From assembly GCF_947495705.1 (NCBI RefSeq), contig NZ_CANLZR010000001.1, forward strand, positions 186,001 to 250,000: a stretch of DNA of 64,000 bases, in the 5' to 3' direction. The DNA comes from an uncultured Phycicoccus sp. (GTDB lineage: Bacteria; Actinomycetota; Actinomycetes; Actinomycetales; Dermatophilaceae). Below the pieces are notes generated by a model. That model saw only the letters and a program-made list of their open reading frames with translations. It made no database searches and was not told the DNA's origin. Positions within the stretch are counted from its first letter, which is position 1. Every line of letters starts with the position of its first letter. Positions 33,889 to 44,651 of this stretch are shown here, one piece after another. Both the position numbers and the translations under genes were made by a program.

Positions 33889-35280
33889 GTGACCGACCCG
33901 ACACCCCCGCCCGAGCCGGAGCCGCGACTGCTCACCCGGCTCAACCGGCGGGGCTTCCGGCTCGTCATGCTCCTCGACGGCATCGCCGTCTTCGGGCTCT
34001 CGGTGCTCACGATGGTGTGGCGCTACGGAGCGCCGCCGTGGCCCACCTACCCGCTCGTGGCCTACCTCGTCTCCTTCGGGGTCTCCTCGCTCATCTTCCT
34101 GTTCGCCTACTACTTCGGTGGGCTGTACGAGCGTGAGCCCCGGCTCGGGGGCTCGGCGGTGCTGCCGCGGGCGGCCCGGCTCTCGCTCGCCGCGGGCAGC
34201 TTCGTCGCCCTCCTCAACCTCGCCCTCAGCGGGCTGCTCCGCCAGCGTGGCTCGCTCATCGGGCGTGCCCTGCCGTTCCCCATCCCCAACCTCATCGCCG
34301 TCATCGTCCTTGCGGGGATCGCGGTCGCGATCAACCGCGCGATCGTGCACGCGCTGCGGACCCGGCGGGAGGGGCCACCGCGGGTGGTGCTCGCCGGGAC
34401 CGCCCAGGACATCGAGCTCGCCCGCCAGCACGTCGCGGTCAACGGCTCCGACCTGCGGGTCGTCGCCGAGGTCGACGACCCGCATGCCGTCGTCGACGTC
34501 GTCGAACGCACCGACGCCACCGACGTCCTCCTGCTCTCCGCCGCGTGGCTCGACCTCTGGTACCCGCGCACCATCGGCCGGCTCGACCGGCAGGACGTGA
34601 CCGTCCTGCTCCGGGTCGGGGGCCGCGAGACGCTGTTCGGGCTGTCCCGGCTCCGCGAGGTGGCGGGCCTGCCGTTCGTCCTCCTCATGCCCCAGACCAT
34701 GGCGCCGTCGCAACGGCACTTCAAGCGCCTCCTCGACCTCTCGCTCGTGGTGCTCACCGCCCCGATCTGGATCCAGCTGCTGGCCGGGGTGGCGCTGCAC
34801 CAGCTCATCGTCGCCGGACGACCGCTGCTCTACCGGCAGACCCGCGTCGGGGCCGGCGGCACGACGTTCGAGATGATCAAGTTCCGCACGATGCGCGTCG
34901 ACGCCGAGGCCGTCGGAGGCGCCCAGCTGTCGGGGTCGGGGGACCCCCGGGTCATCCCGGCCTGCCGGTGGGTGCGCGCGACCCGGGCCGACGAGATGCC
35001 CCAGCTCCTGCACATCCTCACCGGGCGGATGTCCGTCGTGGGGCCGCGCCCGGAGCGTCCGGAGCTCACCGCGGGCTTCGAGAAGGAGATCGCGGGCTAC
35101 ACCCGCCGGCACGAGGTGCCACCGGGGCTCACCGGGCTCGCCCAGATCCACGGCCGGTACCACACCGACGCCGAGTACAAGCTGGGCTACGACCTGCAGT
35201 ACCTCGTCAACTGGTCGCCCATCCTCGACCTCGAGATCATCGCCCGCACCATCTGGGTGGTGCTGGCCCGCAGGGTCTGA
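33889..35280 (+). CDS. Polyprenyl-phosphate sugar-1-phosphate transferase (WbaP/ExoY-like)
   Basis: 463 residues from a GTG. Four to five N-terminal helices (about 25-165), a nucleotide-binding-like middle domain (VVLAGTAQDIELARQHV), and a C-terminal bacterial sugar transferase domain (about 280-463). The latter has FKRLLDLSLVVL, the catalytic stretch EMIKFRTMRVDAE, DEMPQLLHILTGRMSVVGPRPERPE and PPGLTGLAQIHGRY. It should move a sugar-1-phosphate from a nucleotide sugar to undecaprenyl or decaprenyl phosphate, starting capsule or glycan assembly. In many Actinobacteria this slot before atpI holds a WecA-type transferase from an unrelated family. Confidence 0.9.
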   Translation: MTDPTPPPEPEPRLLTRLNRRGFRLVMLLDGIAVFGLSVLTMVWRYGAPPWPTYPLVAYLVSFGVSSLIFLFAYYFGGLYEREPRLGGSAVLPRAARLSLAAGSFVALLNLALSGLLRQRGSLIGRALPFPIPNLIAVIVLAGIAVAINRAIVHALRTRREGPPRVVLAGTAQDIELARQHVAVNGSDLRVVAEVDDPHAVVDVVERTDATDVLLLSAAWLDLWYPRTIGRLDRQDVTVLLRVGGRETLFGLSRLREVAGLPFVLLMPQTMAPSQRHFKRLLDLSLVVLTAPIWIQLLAGVALHQLIVAGRPLLYRQTRVGAGGTTFEMIKFRTMRVDAEAVGGAQLSGSGDPRVIPACRWVRATRADEMPQLLHILTGRMSVVGPRPERPELTAGFEKEIAGYTRRHEVPPGLTGLAQIHGRYHTDAEYKLGYDLQYLVNWSPILDLEIIARTIWVVLARRV

Positions 35281-35303
35281 CCTGCGACGTTGCCGCCCCC
35301 GAG

Positions 35304-35327
35304 GGCTTGTGATAACTTTCACAAGCC
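35304..35327. promoter_or_regulatory. Crp/GlxR-type operator upstream of the atp operon
   Basis: GGCTTGTGA-TAACTT-TCACAAGCC is a perfect 9-bp inverted repeat around a 6-nt centre and contains the full TGTGA-N6-TCACA core recognised by Crp-family regulators (Crp, GlxR, mycobacterial Rv3676). It lies 46 bp before the atpI start and 24 bp after the sugar-transferase stop. GlxR control of respiratory and ATP-synthase genes is known in Corynebacterium; control here is inferred. Confidence 0.75.
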
Positions 35328-35372
35328 GTCCGGAGCTCCTCCGCCACGACCCCCCGAAGAGGCCGATCGTCG

Positions 35373-35828
35373 ATGACCGACCCCAGCACGCCCCCCGCCA
35401 CCGCACCCGGTGCGCCGTTCGCGGTCATGCTGCGCGGGGCCCTGGTCCCGGCCAGCGGCGCAGGCCTCCTGGCGGTCGCAGTCCTGGCACTGGTGCGGGG
35501 GAGTGACGCGGTGGCCGGCGGGCTGCTCGGTGTGGTGGTCGCCGTCCTCTTCTTCGCCTCCGGCATGTTCCTGCTGAGCCGGCTCGTCCGCAGCGCCAGC
35601 CCGCACGCCTTCTTCGCGGTCGCGATGACGGTCTACCTCGGCCAGGTCATCGTCCTGTTGCTGTTCATCTACATCTTCCGCGGGGCCTCCTGGGTCGACG
35701 GCTTGGCCCTGGGCGTCACGGCCCTGAGCGTCACCCTCGCCTGGCAGGCCTTCGCCTTCCGGGCGCTGCGAGCGGCCCGGCTGCCCATCTACGACCAGCC
35801 GGCCGACAACTCCGCGGATCCGCGGTGA
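35373..35828 (+). CDS. atpI: ATP synthase protein I
   Basis: 151 residues with four membrane helices: MLRGALVPASGAGLLAVAVLAL, a second helix GLLGVVVAVLFFASGMFL, a third with AFFAVAMTVYLGQVIVLLLF, and a fourth LGVTALSVTLAWQAFAF. Small membrane proteins of this type precede atpB and help assemble the c-ring or insert Fo subunits. Sequence conservation is weak; the call rests on topology and position. It is the first gene after the Crp-type operator. Confidence 0.85.
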   Translation: MTDPSTPPATAPGAPFAVMLRGALVPASGAGLLAVAVLALVRGSDAVAGGLLGVVVAVLFFASGMFLLSRLVRSASPHAFFAVAMTVYLGQVIVLLLFIYIFRGASWVDGLALGVTALSVTLAWQAFAFRALRAARLPIYDQPADNSADPR

Positions 35829-35943
35829 GCCCGGTCCCGGCCGCTGGTCCCGGCGTCGCACCCACCCGTGAGGGTCGGGTAGCGTACGTCGCGTCCACCC
35901 GAGCGCCCGTCGTCGGCGCCCGTGACATCCCCGAGGAGAAGGT

Positions 35944-36783
35944 GTGAGCCCGAGCGTGGTCTCCGCTAGCTGGCTGCCTGCCACCGTCGCGACCGCCGCA
36001 GGCGGTGAGGAAGGCTTCGTCACCCCCGGTGTCTCGAGCTTCTGGTGGCCGATCATCCCGCTCGACGGCGAGGGTCCCTGGACCATCACCCGTCCCGCGA
36101 TCGTCCTCCTCATCTCGGTCGCGCTCCTCGCGTGGTTCTACGTCGGCGCCACCCGCAAGCTCACGGTCGTGCCGAGCAAGAACCAGTTCCTCGTCGAGGG
36201 CTCGTACAACTTCGTGCGCAACACGATCGGCCGCGACATCATCGGGAGCAAGGACTTCCTCCAGTTCGTCCCGCTGCTGCTCACCCTGTTCACGCTGATC
36301 CTCGTGAACAACCTGTTCGGGATCGTGCCGTTCATCCAGTTCCCGACGATGAGCCGGGTCGGCATCCCGATCGTCCTCACGCTCATCGTGTACATCACGT
36401 ACCACACCGTCGCGATCCGCCGGAAGCACGGCGTCCTGCCGTACTTCAAGTCCCTCATCCCGCCGGGCCTGCCGGGCTGGCTCAAGCCGATCCTCTTCGT
36501 GCTCGAGTTCCTCACGTACTTCATCATCCGGCCGCTGACGCTCGCGCTGCGACTCTTCGGCAACATGCTCGCCGGGCACCTCATGCTGCTCGTCTTCATC
36601 CTCGGCGGCGAGTACCTGCTGCTCCACGGGGGCAACATCTTCCTCCAGTTCTCCGGAGTCCTGGCGTTCGCGTTCTCGATCGCGATGACCTTTTTCGAGC
36701 TCCTCATCGAGTTCCTCCAGGCCTTCATCTTCACGCTCCTCGCGGCCCTGTACATCAGCGACGCCGTGAGCGAGCACCACTGA
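35944..36783 (+). CDS. atpB: ATP synthase Fo subunit a
   Basis: 279 residues from a GTG with GAGGAGAAGG upstream. Membrane protein with the essential Arg helix LTLALRLFGNMLAGHLML and the last helices ISIAMTFFELLIEFLQAFIFTLLAALYISDA. The Arg in LRLFGNM faces the c-ring Glu in proton translocation. A 115-bp gap separates it from atpI, with no hairpin seen. Confidence 0.97.
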   Translation: MSPSVVSASWLPATVATAAGGEEGFVTPGVSSFWWPIIPLDGEGPWTITRPAIVLLISVALLAWFYVGATRKLTVVPSKNQFLVEGSYNFVRNTIGRDIIGSKDFLQFVPLLLTLFTLILVNNLFGIVPFIQFPTMSRVGIPIVLTLIVYITYHTVAIRRKHGVLPYFKSLIPPGLPGWLKPILFVLEFLTYFIIRPLTLALRLFGNMLAGHLMLLVFILGGEYLLLHGGNIFLQFSGVLAFAFSIAMTFFELLIEFLQAFIFTLLAALYISDAVSEHH

Positions 36784-36863
36784 CCCCCGGCACCGTCCGG
36801 TAGCACGACCCAGAACACCCCGACGCCGGGACCGGCCCGGCGCCACCGAAAGGAACAGTCAGC

Positions 36864-37097
36864 ATGAACAGCATCGTTGCCGCCGAGGTCACGGGTGACA
36901 TCGCGTACCTCGGCTACGGCCTCGCCGCGATCGGCCCCGGCATCGGTGTCGGTCTGATCTTCGCCGCCTACATCAACGGCGTCGCGCGCCAGCCCGAGGC
37001 TCGCGGCATGCTCCAGACCATCGCCTTCACCGGCATGGCGATCACCGAGGCCCTCGCGATCCTCGGTCTCGTCTTCGCCTTCGTCTTCCAGGGCTGA
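36864..37097 (+). CDS. atpE: ATP synthase Fo subunit c
   Basis: 77 residues forming a hairpin of two helices. The polar loop contains ARQPEA, and the proton-binding Glu lies in [19 protein letters not shown]. The glycine-rich first helix [16 protein letters not shown] matches the c-ring packing motif. The motif lacks the Na+-binding pattern, so a proton ring is expected. AAAGGAAC precedes the ATG. Confidence 0.97.
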   Translation: MNSIVAAEVTGDIAYLGYGLAAIGPGIGVGLIFAAYINGVARQPEARGMLQTIAFTGMAITEALAILGLVFAFVFQG

Positions 37098-37146
37098 CGC
37101 AGACCGTCTCCTGCCCTAGTCCGAGCATCGACAGATAGGACGCGAC

Positions 37147-37734
37147 GTGTACATCGCTTCCCTGGCCGCCGCAGGCGAGACCACCGGCTTCCCGTCCGGT
37201 TTCCCGCTGCTGCCGCACCCGGCCGAGATGGTCATCGGCCTCATCGCCTTCGGCATCCTCTACTGGCTGTACAAGACGAAGGTCGTGCCGCGCCTCGAGG
37301 AGCTCTACGAGGAGCGGGCCGCCGCCATCGAAGGTGGCATGCAGCAGGCCGAGCAGGCCCAGGCCGAGGCCCGCGAGGCCCTCGAGAAGTACACGGCCCA
37401 GCTCGCCGAGGCTCGCGCCGAGTCCAACGAGCTGCGCGAGTCCGCTCGCGAGCAGGGCGCTCAGATCGTCGCGGAGATGCGGGCCCAGGCCCAAGCCGAG
37501 GCCGCCCGCATCACCGAGTCGGCCAAGCGTCAGGTCGAGGCCGAGCGGCAGCAGGCCGTCGTCCAGCTCCGGCAGGAGGTCGGCGCCCTGTCGACCGCTC
37601 TCGCGAGCAAGATCGTCGGCGAGTCCCTCGAGGACGAGGTGCGCCAGAAGGGCATCGTCGACCGCTTCCTCAGCGAGCTCGAGGCCGGCGACATCACGCC
37701 CGAGAAGGTCACCCCGGCCGGGCAGGACGTCTGA
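37147..37734 (+). CDS. atpF: ATP synthase Fo subunit b
   Basis: 195 residues from a GTG. One N-terminal membrane helix (PAEMVIGLIAFGILYWLY) is followed by a long charged coiled coil (AEQAQAEAREALEKYTAQLAE, QVEAERQQAVVQLRQEV). It forms the peripheral stalk that holds F1 via subunit delta. The stop overlaps the next ATG by one base (TGATG at 37732-37736). Confidence 0.96.
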   Translation: MYIASLAAAGETTGFPSGFPLLPHPAEMVIGLIAFGILYWLYKTKVVPRLEELYEERAAAIEGGMQQAEQAQAEAREALEKYTAQLAEARAESNELRESAREQGAQIVAEMRAQAQAEAARITESAKRQVEAERQQAVVQLRQEVGALSTALASKIVGESLEDEVRQKGIVDRFLSELEAGDITPEKVTPAGQDV

Positions 37735-38549
37735 TGCGTGGATCGTCCCGCGGTGCCGCCCGCGCGTCCCAGGAGGCCTTCGAGGCCGCCCTGGCCGCGA
37801 GCCCGGACGGCACCACCCTCGCCGAGGACCTGTTCGCGGTGACCGGCGTCGTCGAGGGCACCGCCTCGCTGCGGCGCGCGCTCGCCGACCCGTCGCGGGA
37901 GAACGACGCGAAGGCCGGTCTGGCCCGCTCGCTCTTCGGCGGCAAGGTCGGCGACGCGGCGCTCGACCTCGTCGCGGTCGTCGTCGGCCAGCGCTGGGCC
38001 GCCGAGCGCGACCTCGGCGACACCCTCGAGAGCCTCGCCGTCCAGGCGCTGCTCGCCAACGCCGAGGGCACCGGCCGCATCGACCGCGTCGAGGACGAGC
38101 TGTTCCGCTTCGAGCGGATCGTCGCGGGCGACCCCGCCCTGCGCGACACGCTCTCGAGCCGCAACACCGACACCGACGGCAAGGCGGGCCTCGTCCGCTC
38201 GCTGCTCGACGGCAAGACCGCCCCCGAGACGGTCCGGCTCGCCGAGCAGGCGGTCCGCGTGCCCCGCGGTCGCCGGCTCGACCGCGTCATGGAGGCGTAC
38301 CTCGCCCTCGCGTCGCGTCGTCGGGACGAGCTGACGGCGCTCGTCACGGTCGCCGCTCCGCTCGACGAGCAGCAGCAGGCCCGCCTGCGCAGCGCCCTCG
38401 AGGCGCACTACGGCAAGGCCGTCACGCTCCAGGTCGTCCAGGACCCCACGGTCATGGGCGGCATCCGGGTGCAGGTCGCCGACGAGGTCGTCGACGGCAC
38501 CGTGCTCCGCCGCCTCGACGAGGCCCGACGGCACATCGCCGGGGGCTGA
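37734..38549 (+). CDS. atpH: ATP synthase F1 subunit delta
   Basis: 271 residues, close to the long actinobacterial type and much longer than the ~177 residues of E. coli delta. It contains a helical N-terminal half with FAVTGVVEGTASLRRALADPS and the conserved C-terminal VTVAAPLDEQQQARLRSALE, DPTVMGGIRVQVADEVVDGTV. It ties the b stalk to the top of F1. An N-terminal stretch (MRGSSRGAARASQEAFEAAL) replaces the usual single helix start. Confidence 0.95.
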   Translation: MRGSSRGAARASQEAFEAALAASPDGTTLAEDLFAVTGVVEGTASLRRALADPSRENDAKAGLARSLFGGKVGDAALDLVAVVVGQRWAAERDLGDTLESLAVQALLANAEGTGRIDRVEDELFRFERIVAGDPALRDTLSSRNTDTDGKAGLVRSLLDGKTAPETVRLAEQAVRVPRGRRLDRVMEAYLALASRRRDELTALVTVAAPLDEQQQARLRSALEAHYGKAVTLQVVQDPTVMGGIRVQVADEVVDGTVLRRLDEARRHIAGG

Positions 38550-38641
38550 CCGGTCGCCCGCGACCACCCACAACTGCATCCGCACCACCCACACCGAACT
38601 TCGGCCCCACGAGGGGCCGGTGACCGAGGAGAAGATCAGAC

Positions 38642-42692
<4,051 letters not shown>

Positions 42693-42693
<1 letters not shown>

Positions 42694-42956
42694 TGGCTCT
42701 TCAGGTCGAGCTCGTCGCCGCGGACCGCAAGGTCTGGGAGGGCGAGGCCAGCCAGGTCAGCGCGCGGTCGATCGAGGGCGACCTCGGGGTGCTCCCCGGG
42801 CACCAGCCCACCCTCGTGGTCCTCACCGAGGGCGAGGTCCGGATCAACGCGGGCGGCTGGAAGAGCGCCACGGTCGACGGTGGCTTCATGTCGGTCGACC
42901 ACGACCGGGTGACGATCGTCGCCGAGTCGGTGGACGCCTCGGGCATGGGTTCCTGA
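42693..42956 (+). CDS. atpC: ATP synthase F1 subunit epsilon
   Basis: 87 residues from an ATG sharing one base with the atpD stop. Only the N-terminal beta-sandwich domain is present (LQVELVAADRKVWEGEA, GDLGVLPGHQPTLVVL). The C-terminal inhibitory helices of E. coli epsilon (~139 residues) are missing, as in some other Actinobacteria. This may change self-inhibition of ATP hydrolysis. Confidence 0.95.
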
Positions 42957-42984
42957 CGACGCGAGGACGGGGACGGGCTCACCG

Positions 42985-43416
42985 ATGGATCCACTGCTGG
43001 TCACCGAGCTCGTCCTCGCCCTCGTCGTCCTGCTCGTCGTCGGCGCGCTCACCTTCGTGTGGGCGCGCCGTCGTTTCATCTCCGGTGACGGCCGGCCCGT
43101 CATGCTGTGCGCGCGGCGTGACGACGCCACCGCGCGCTGGCAGCTGGGGCTGGCCCGGCTCGGGTCCGAGCGTTTCGAGTGGTTCAGCATGCTCGGGCCG
43201 TCGGTGCGGCCCGAGGTGTCCTGGCTGCGCGGGGAGCTGCGCTTCGGCGCACCCCAGCCGACCTCCGACGTCATCCCGGGGCTCGCGGAGCCGGTCGCGG
43301 TGACCGGCCGCGCGGCGGGGCGGACCTGCGAGTTCGCCTTCGTGCCGGCGGCGTACACCGCGGTGCGCGCGTGGCTGGAGTCCAGCCCGCCCGGCTACAA
43401 CGTCAACGTCGCCTAG
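42985..43416 (+). CDS. DUF2550 family membrane-anchored protein
   Basis: 143 residues. An N-terminal membrane helix (ELVLALVVLLVVGALTFVWARRRF) is followed by a PH-like soluble domain with GDGRPVMLCARR, WQLGLARLGSERFEWFSM and PGLAEPVAVTG. It regularly follows atpC in Actinobacteria, but its function is unknown. Its TAG stop shares the tetramer CTAG (43413-43416) with the stop of the convergent adenosyltransferase, so the two coding regions overlap by 4 bp. Confidence 0.88.
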   Translation: MDPLLVTELVLALVVLLVVGALTFVWARRRFISGDGRPVMLCARRDDATARWQLGLARLGSERFEWFSMLGPSVRPEVSWLRGELRFGAPQPTSDVIPGLAEPVAVTGRAAGRTCEFAFVPAAYTAVRAWLESSPPGYNVNVA

Positions 43417-44033
43417 CGCTGCGGCGCCTGCTCGCGGCCGCCGCCGGGGGCCCACAGGACGTCGCCGCCGGCGCCCACGTTGGCGGTGCGGGCCAGGACG
43501 AACAGCAGGTCGCTGAGGCGGTTGAGGTACGTCGCCGTCGTCGGGTTGACCCCGCCCTCGCCCCGGGCGGTGCCGGGCTCGGTGCCGTAGGTCTCGATCG
43601 CGGCCCACGTCGAGCGCTCGGCCCGCCGGACCACGGTCAGGGCGAGGTGGAGGTAGGCGGACCCCGGGGTCCCGCCGGGGAGGATGAACGAACGGAGCTT
43701 CTCGAGGGACTCGAGGTAGCGGTCGCAGTCGGCCTCGAGCTCGGCGACCCACTCGTCCTTGACCCGCAGCGGCGGGTACTCGTAGCTCTCCTGCAGCGGG
43801 GTCGACAGGTCGGCGCCCACGTCGAAGAGGTCGTTCTGGACCCGCACGAGGACGGCGCGGACCTCGTCGGGCAGGTCACCGCACGCGACGGCCACCCCGA
43901 CGGCCGCGTTGGCCTCGTTGACGTCGGCGTACGCGGCGAGCCGGGCGTCGGTCTTGCGGGTGCGGCTCATGTCCCCGAGCGCGGTCGTGCCGTCGTCGCC
44001 GGTGCGCGTGTAGATGCGGGTGAGGTTGACCAT
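43413..44033 (-). CDS. Cob(I)alamin adenosyltransferase, PduO type
   Basis: 206 residues from ATG 44033 (MVNLTRIYTRTGDDGTTALGD). The N-terminal ATP loop TRTGDDGTT, the helix AYADVNEANAAVG, LPGGTPGSAYLHLALTVVRRAER and the closing YLNRLSDLLFVLAR are typical of PduO/MMAB enzymes. They transfer adenosyl from ATP to cob(I)alamin to give coenzyme B12. The B12-dependent ethylmalonyl-CoA mutase lies 620 bp away, which suggests cofactor supply for it. It is divergent from the STAS gene across a palindromic operator. Confidence 0.94.
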   Translation of the reverse strand: MVNLTRIYTRTGDDGTTALGDMSRTRKTDARLAAYADVNEANAAVGVAVACGDLPDEVRAVLVRVQNDLFDVGADLSTPLQESYEYPPLRVKDEWVAELEADCDRYLESLEKLRSFILPGGTPGSAYLHLALTVVRRAERSTWAAIETYGTEPGTARGEGGVNPTTATYLNRLSDLLFVLARTANVGAGGDVLWAPGGGREQAPQR

Positions 44034-44086
44034 GCGCCCAGCGTGACAGATGCCGGAACCGACCCTGACGTGGCACCAAAATGCCG

Positions 44087-44115
44087 TTGGCAACTGGTTG
44101 CCAGACCTCTACGGT
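44087..44115 (+). promoter_or_regulatory. STAS-gene promoter with overlapping palindromic operator
   Basis: TTGGCA (44087-44092), a 17-bp spacer and TACGGT (44110-44115) form a good sigma-A-type promoter. The -35 box lies inside the perfect palindrome TGGCAAC-TG-GTTGCCA (44088-44103), so a dimeric repressor bound there would block RNA polymerase. The palindrome sits 55 bp from the divergent adenosyltransferase start and could control both genes. Confidence 0.65.
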
Positions 44116-44178
44116 GGGCGGTGTATCGCGGGCGGCCGCTCGCGCGTCCTCACCCTGGAACCGACGAGAGGGGGCCGG

Positions 44179-44550
44179 ATGGCTCAGCACCATGCACCGC
44201 TGGTCTCGATGTCCGAGCACATCCGGGACGACGGGGTCCTCGTGCGGGTGGGCGGGCGGCTCGACCGTCGGACGGCCGCCGACGTGCGCACGGCGATGCA
44301 CCGCCTGCTCTCCGGGCCGGGGCCGGCCGTCCTCCTGGACCTCGACGAGGCGGTGATCGGCGACGCGACGGCCCTCGGGCTCCTCGTCGAGCTGCGTCGC
44401 CTGGCCCAGCGCTCCGGCGTCGAGCTGCGCGTCGTCGCCGCCGACGACCGGACGGCTCGGCTGCTGTGCCGGGTCCGGCTGCACGCGCTCCTCACCCCGC
44501 CGCTGCGGACCACGGCCGTCGTCGGCCCCACCCTGGCGCAGGTCGTCTGA
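44179..44550 (+). CDS. STAS-domain protein (anti-sigma factor antagonist-like)
   Basis: 123 residues from ATG 44179 with GAGAGGGGG upstream; an in-frame ATG at 44050 lies upstream of the predicted promoter and is unlikely. A single STAS domain is visible: GVLVRVGGRLDRRTAADVRTAM, VLLDLDEAVIGDATALGLLVEL and GVELRVVAADD. In classic antagonists the phosphoserine sits in D-S-S-G-L; here the segment is D-A-T-A-L, so the serine is Ala and only the next Thr could be phosphorylated. No anti-sigma kinase lies beside it. Confidence 0.8.
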   Translation: MAQHHAPLVSMSEHIRDDGVLVRVGGRLDRRTAADVRTAMHRLLSGPGPAVLLDLDEAVIGDATALGLLVELRRLAQRSGVELRVVAADDRTARLLCRVRLHALLTPPLRTTAVVGPTLAQVV

Positions 44551-44638
44551 CCCGCGGCGTGAGCAGCGTCACCGCCGATCCGGCCCGGTGTGGGCACTCT
44601 CACCGCCGCAGCGCCTACCCGGCCCGCCGGCGCGCGGT

Positions 44639-44644
44639 TAGCGT
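44639..44644 (+). promoter_or_regulatory. -10 box TAGCGT for ecm (leaderless)
   Basis: TAGCGT ends 7 nt before the ATG at 44652; no Shine-Dalgarno lies between, so a leaderless transcript is likely. Confidence 0.5.
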
Positions 44645-44651
44645 TCCAGCC

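Noticed and set aside
35281-35372. Lac-type or Rex operator before atpI
   Set aside because: The core TGTGA-N6-TCACA matches Crp-family sites exactly; the Rex consensus (TTGTGAAnnnnTTCACAA) has different spacing.
44050-44178. Upstream in-frame ATG extending the STAS protein by 43 residues
   Set aside because: It lies upstream of the predicted promoter, runs through the palindrome, and the extension looks non-coding; ATG 44179 has a good ribosome-binding site.
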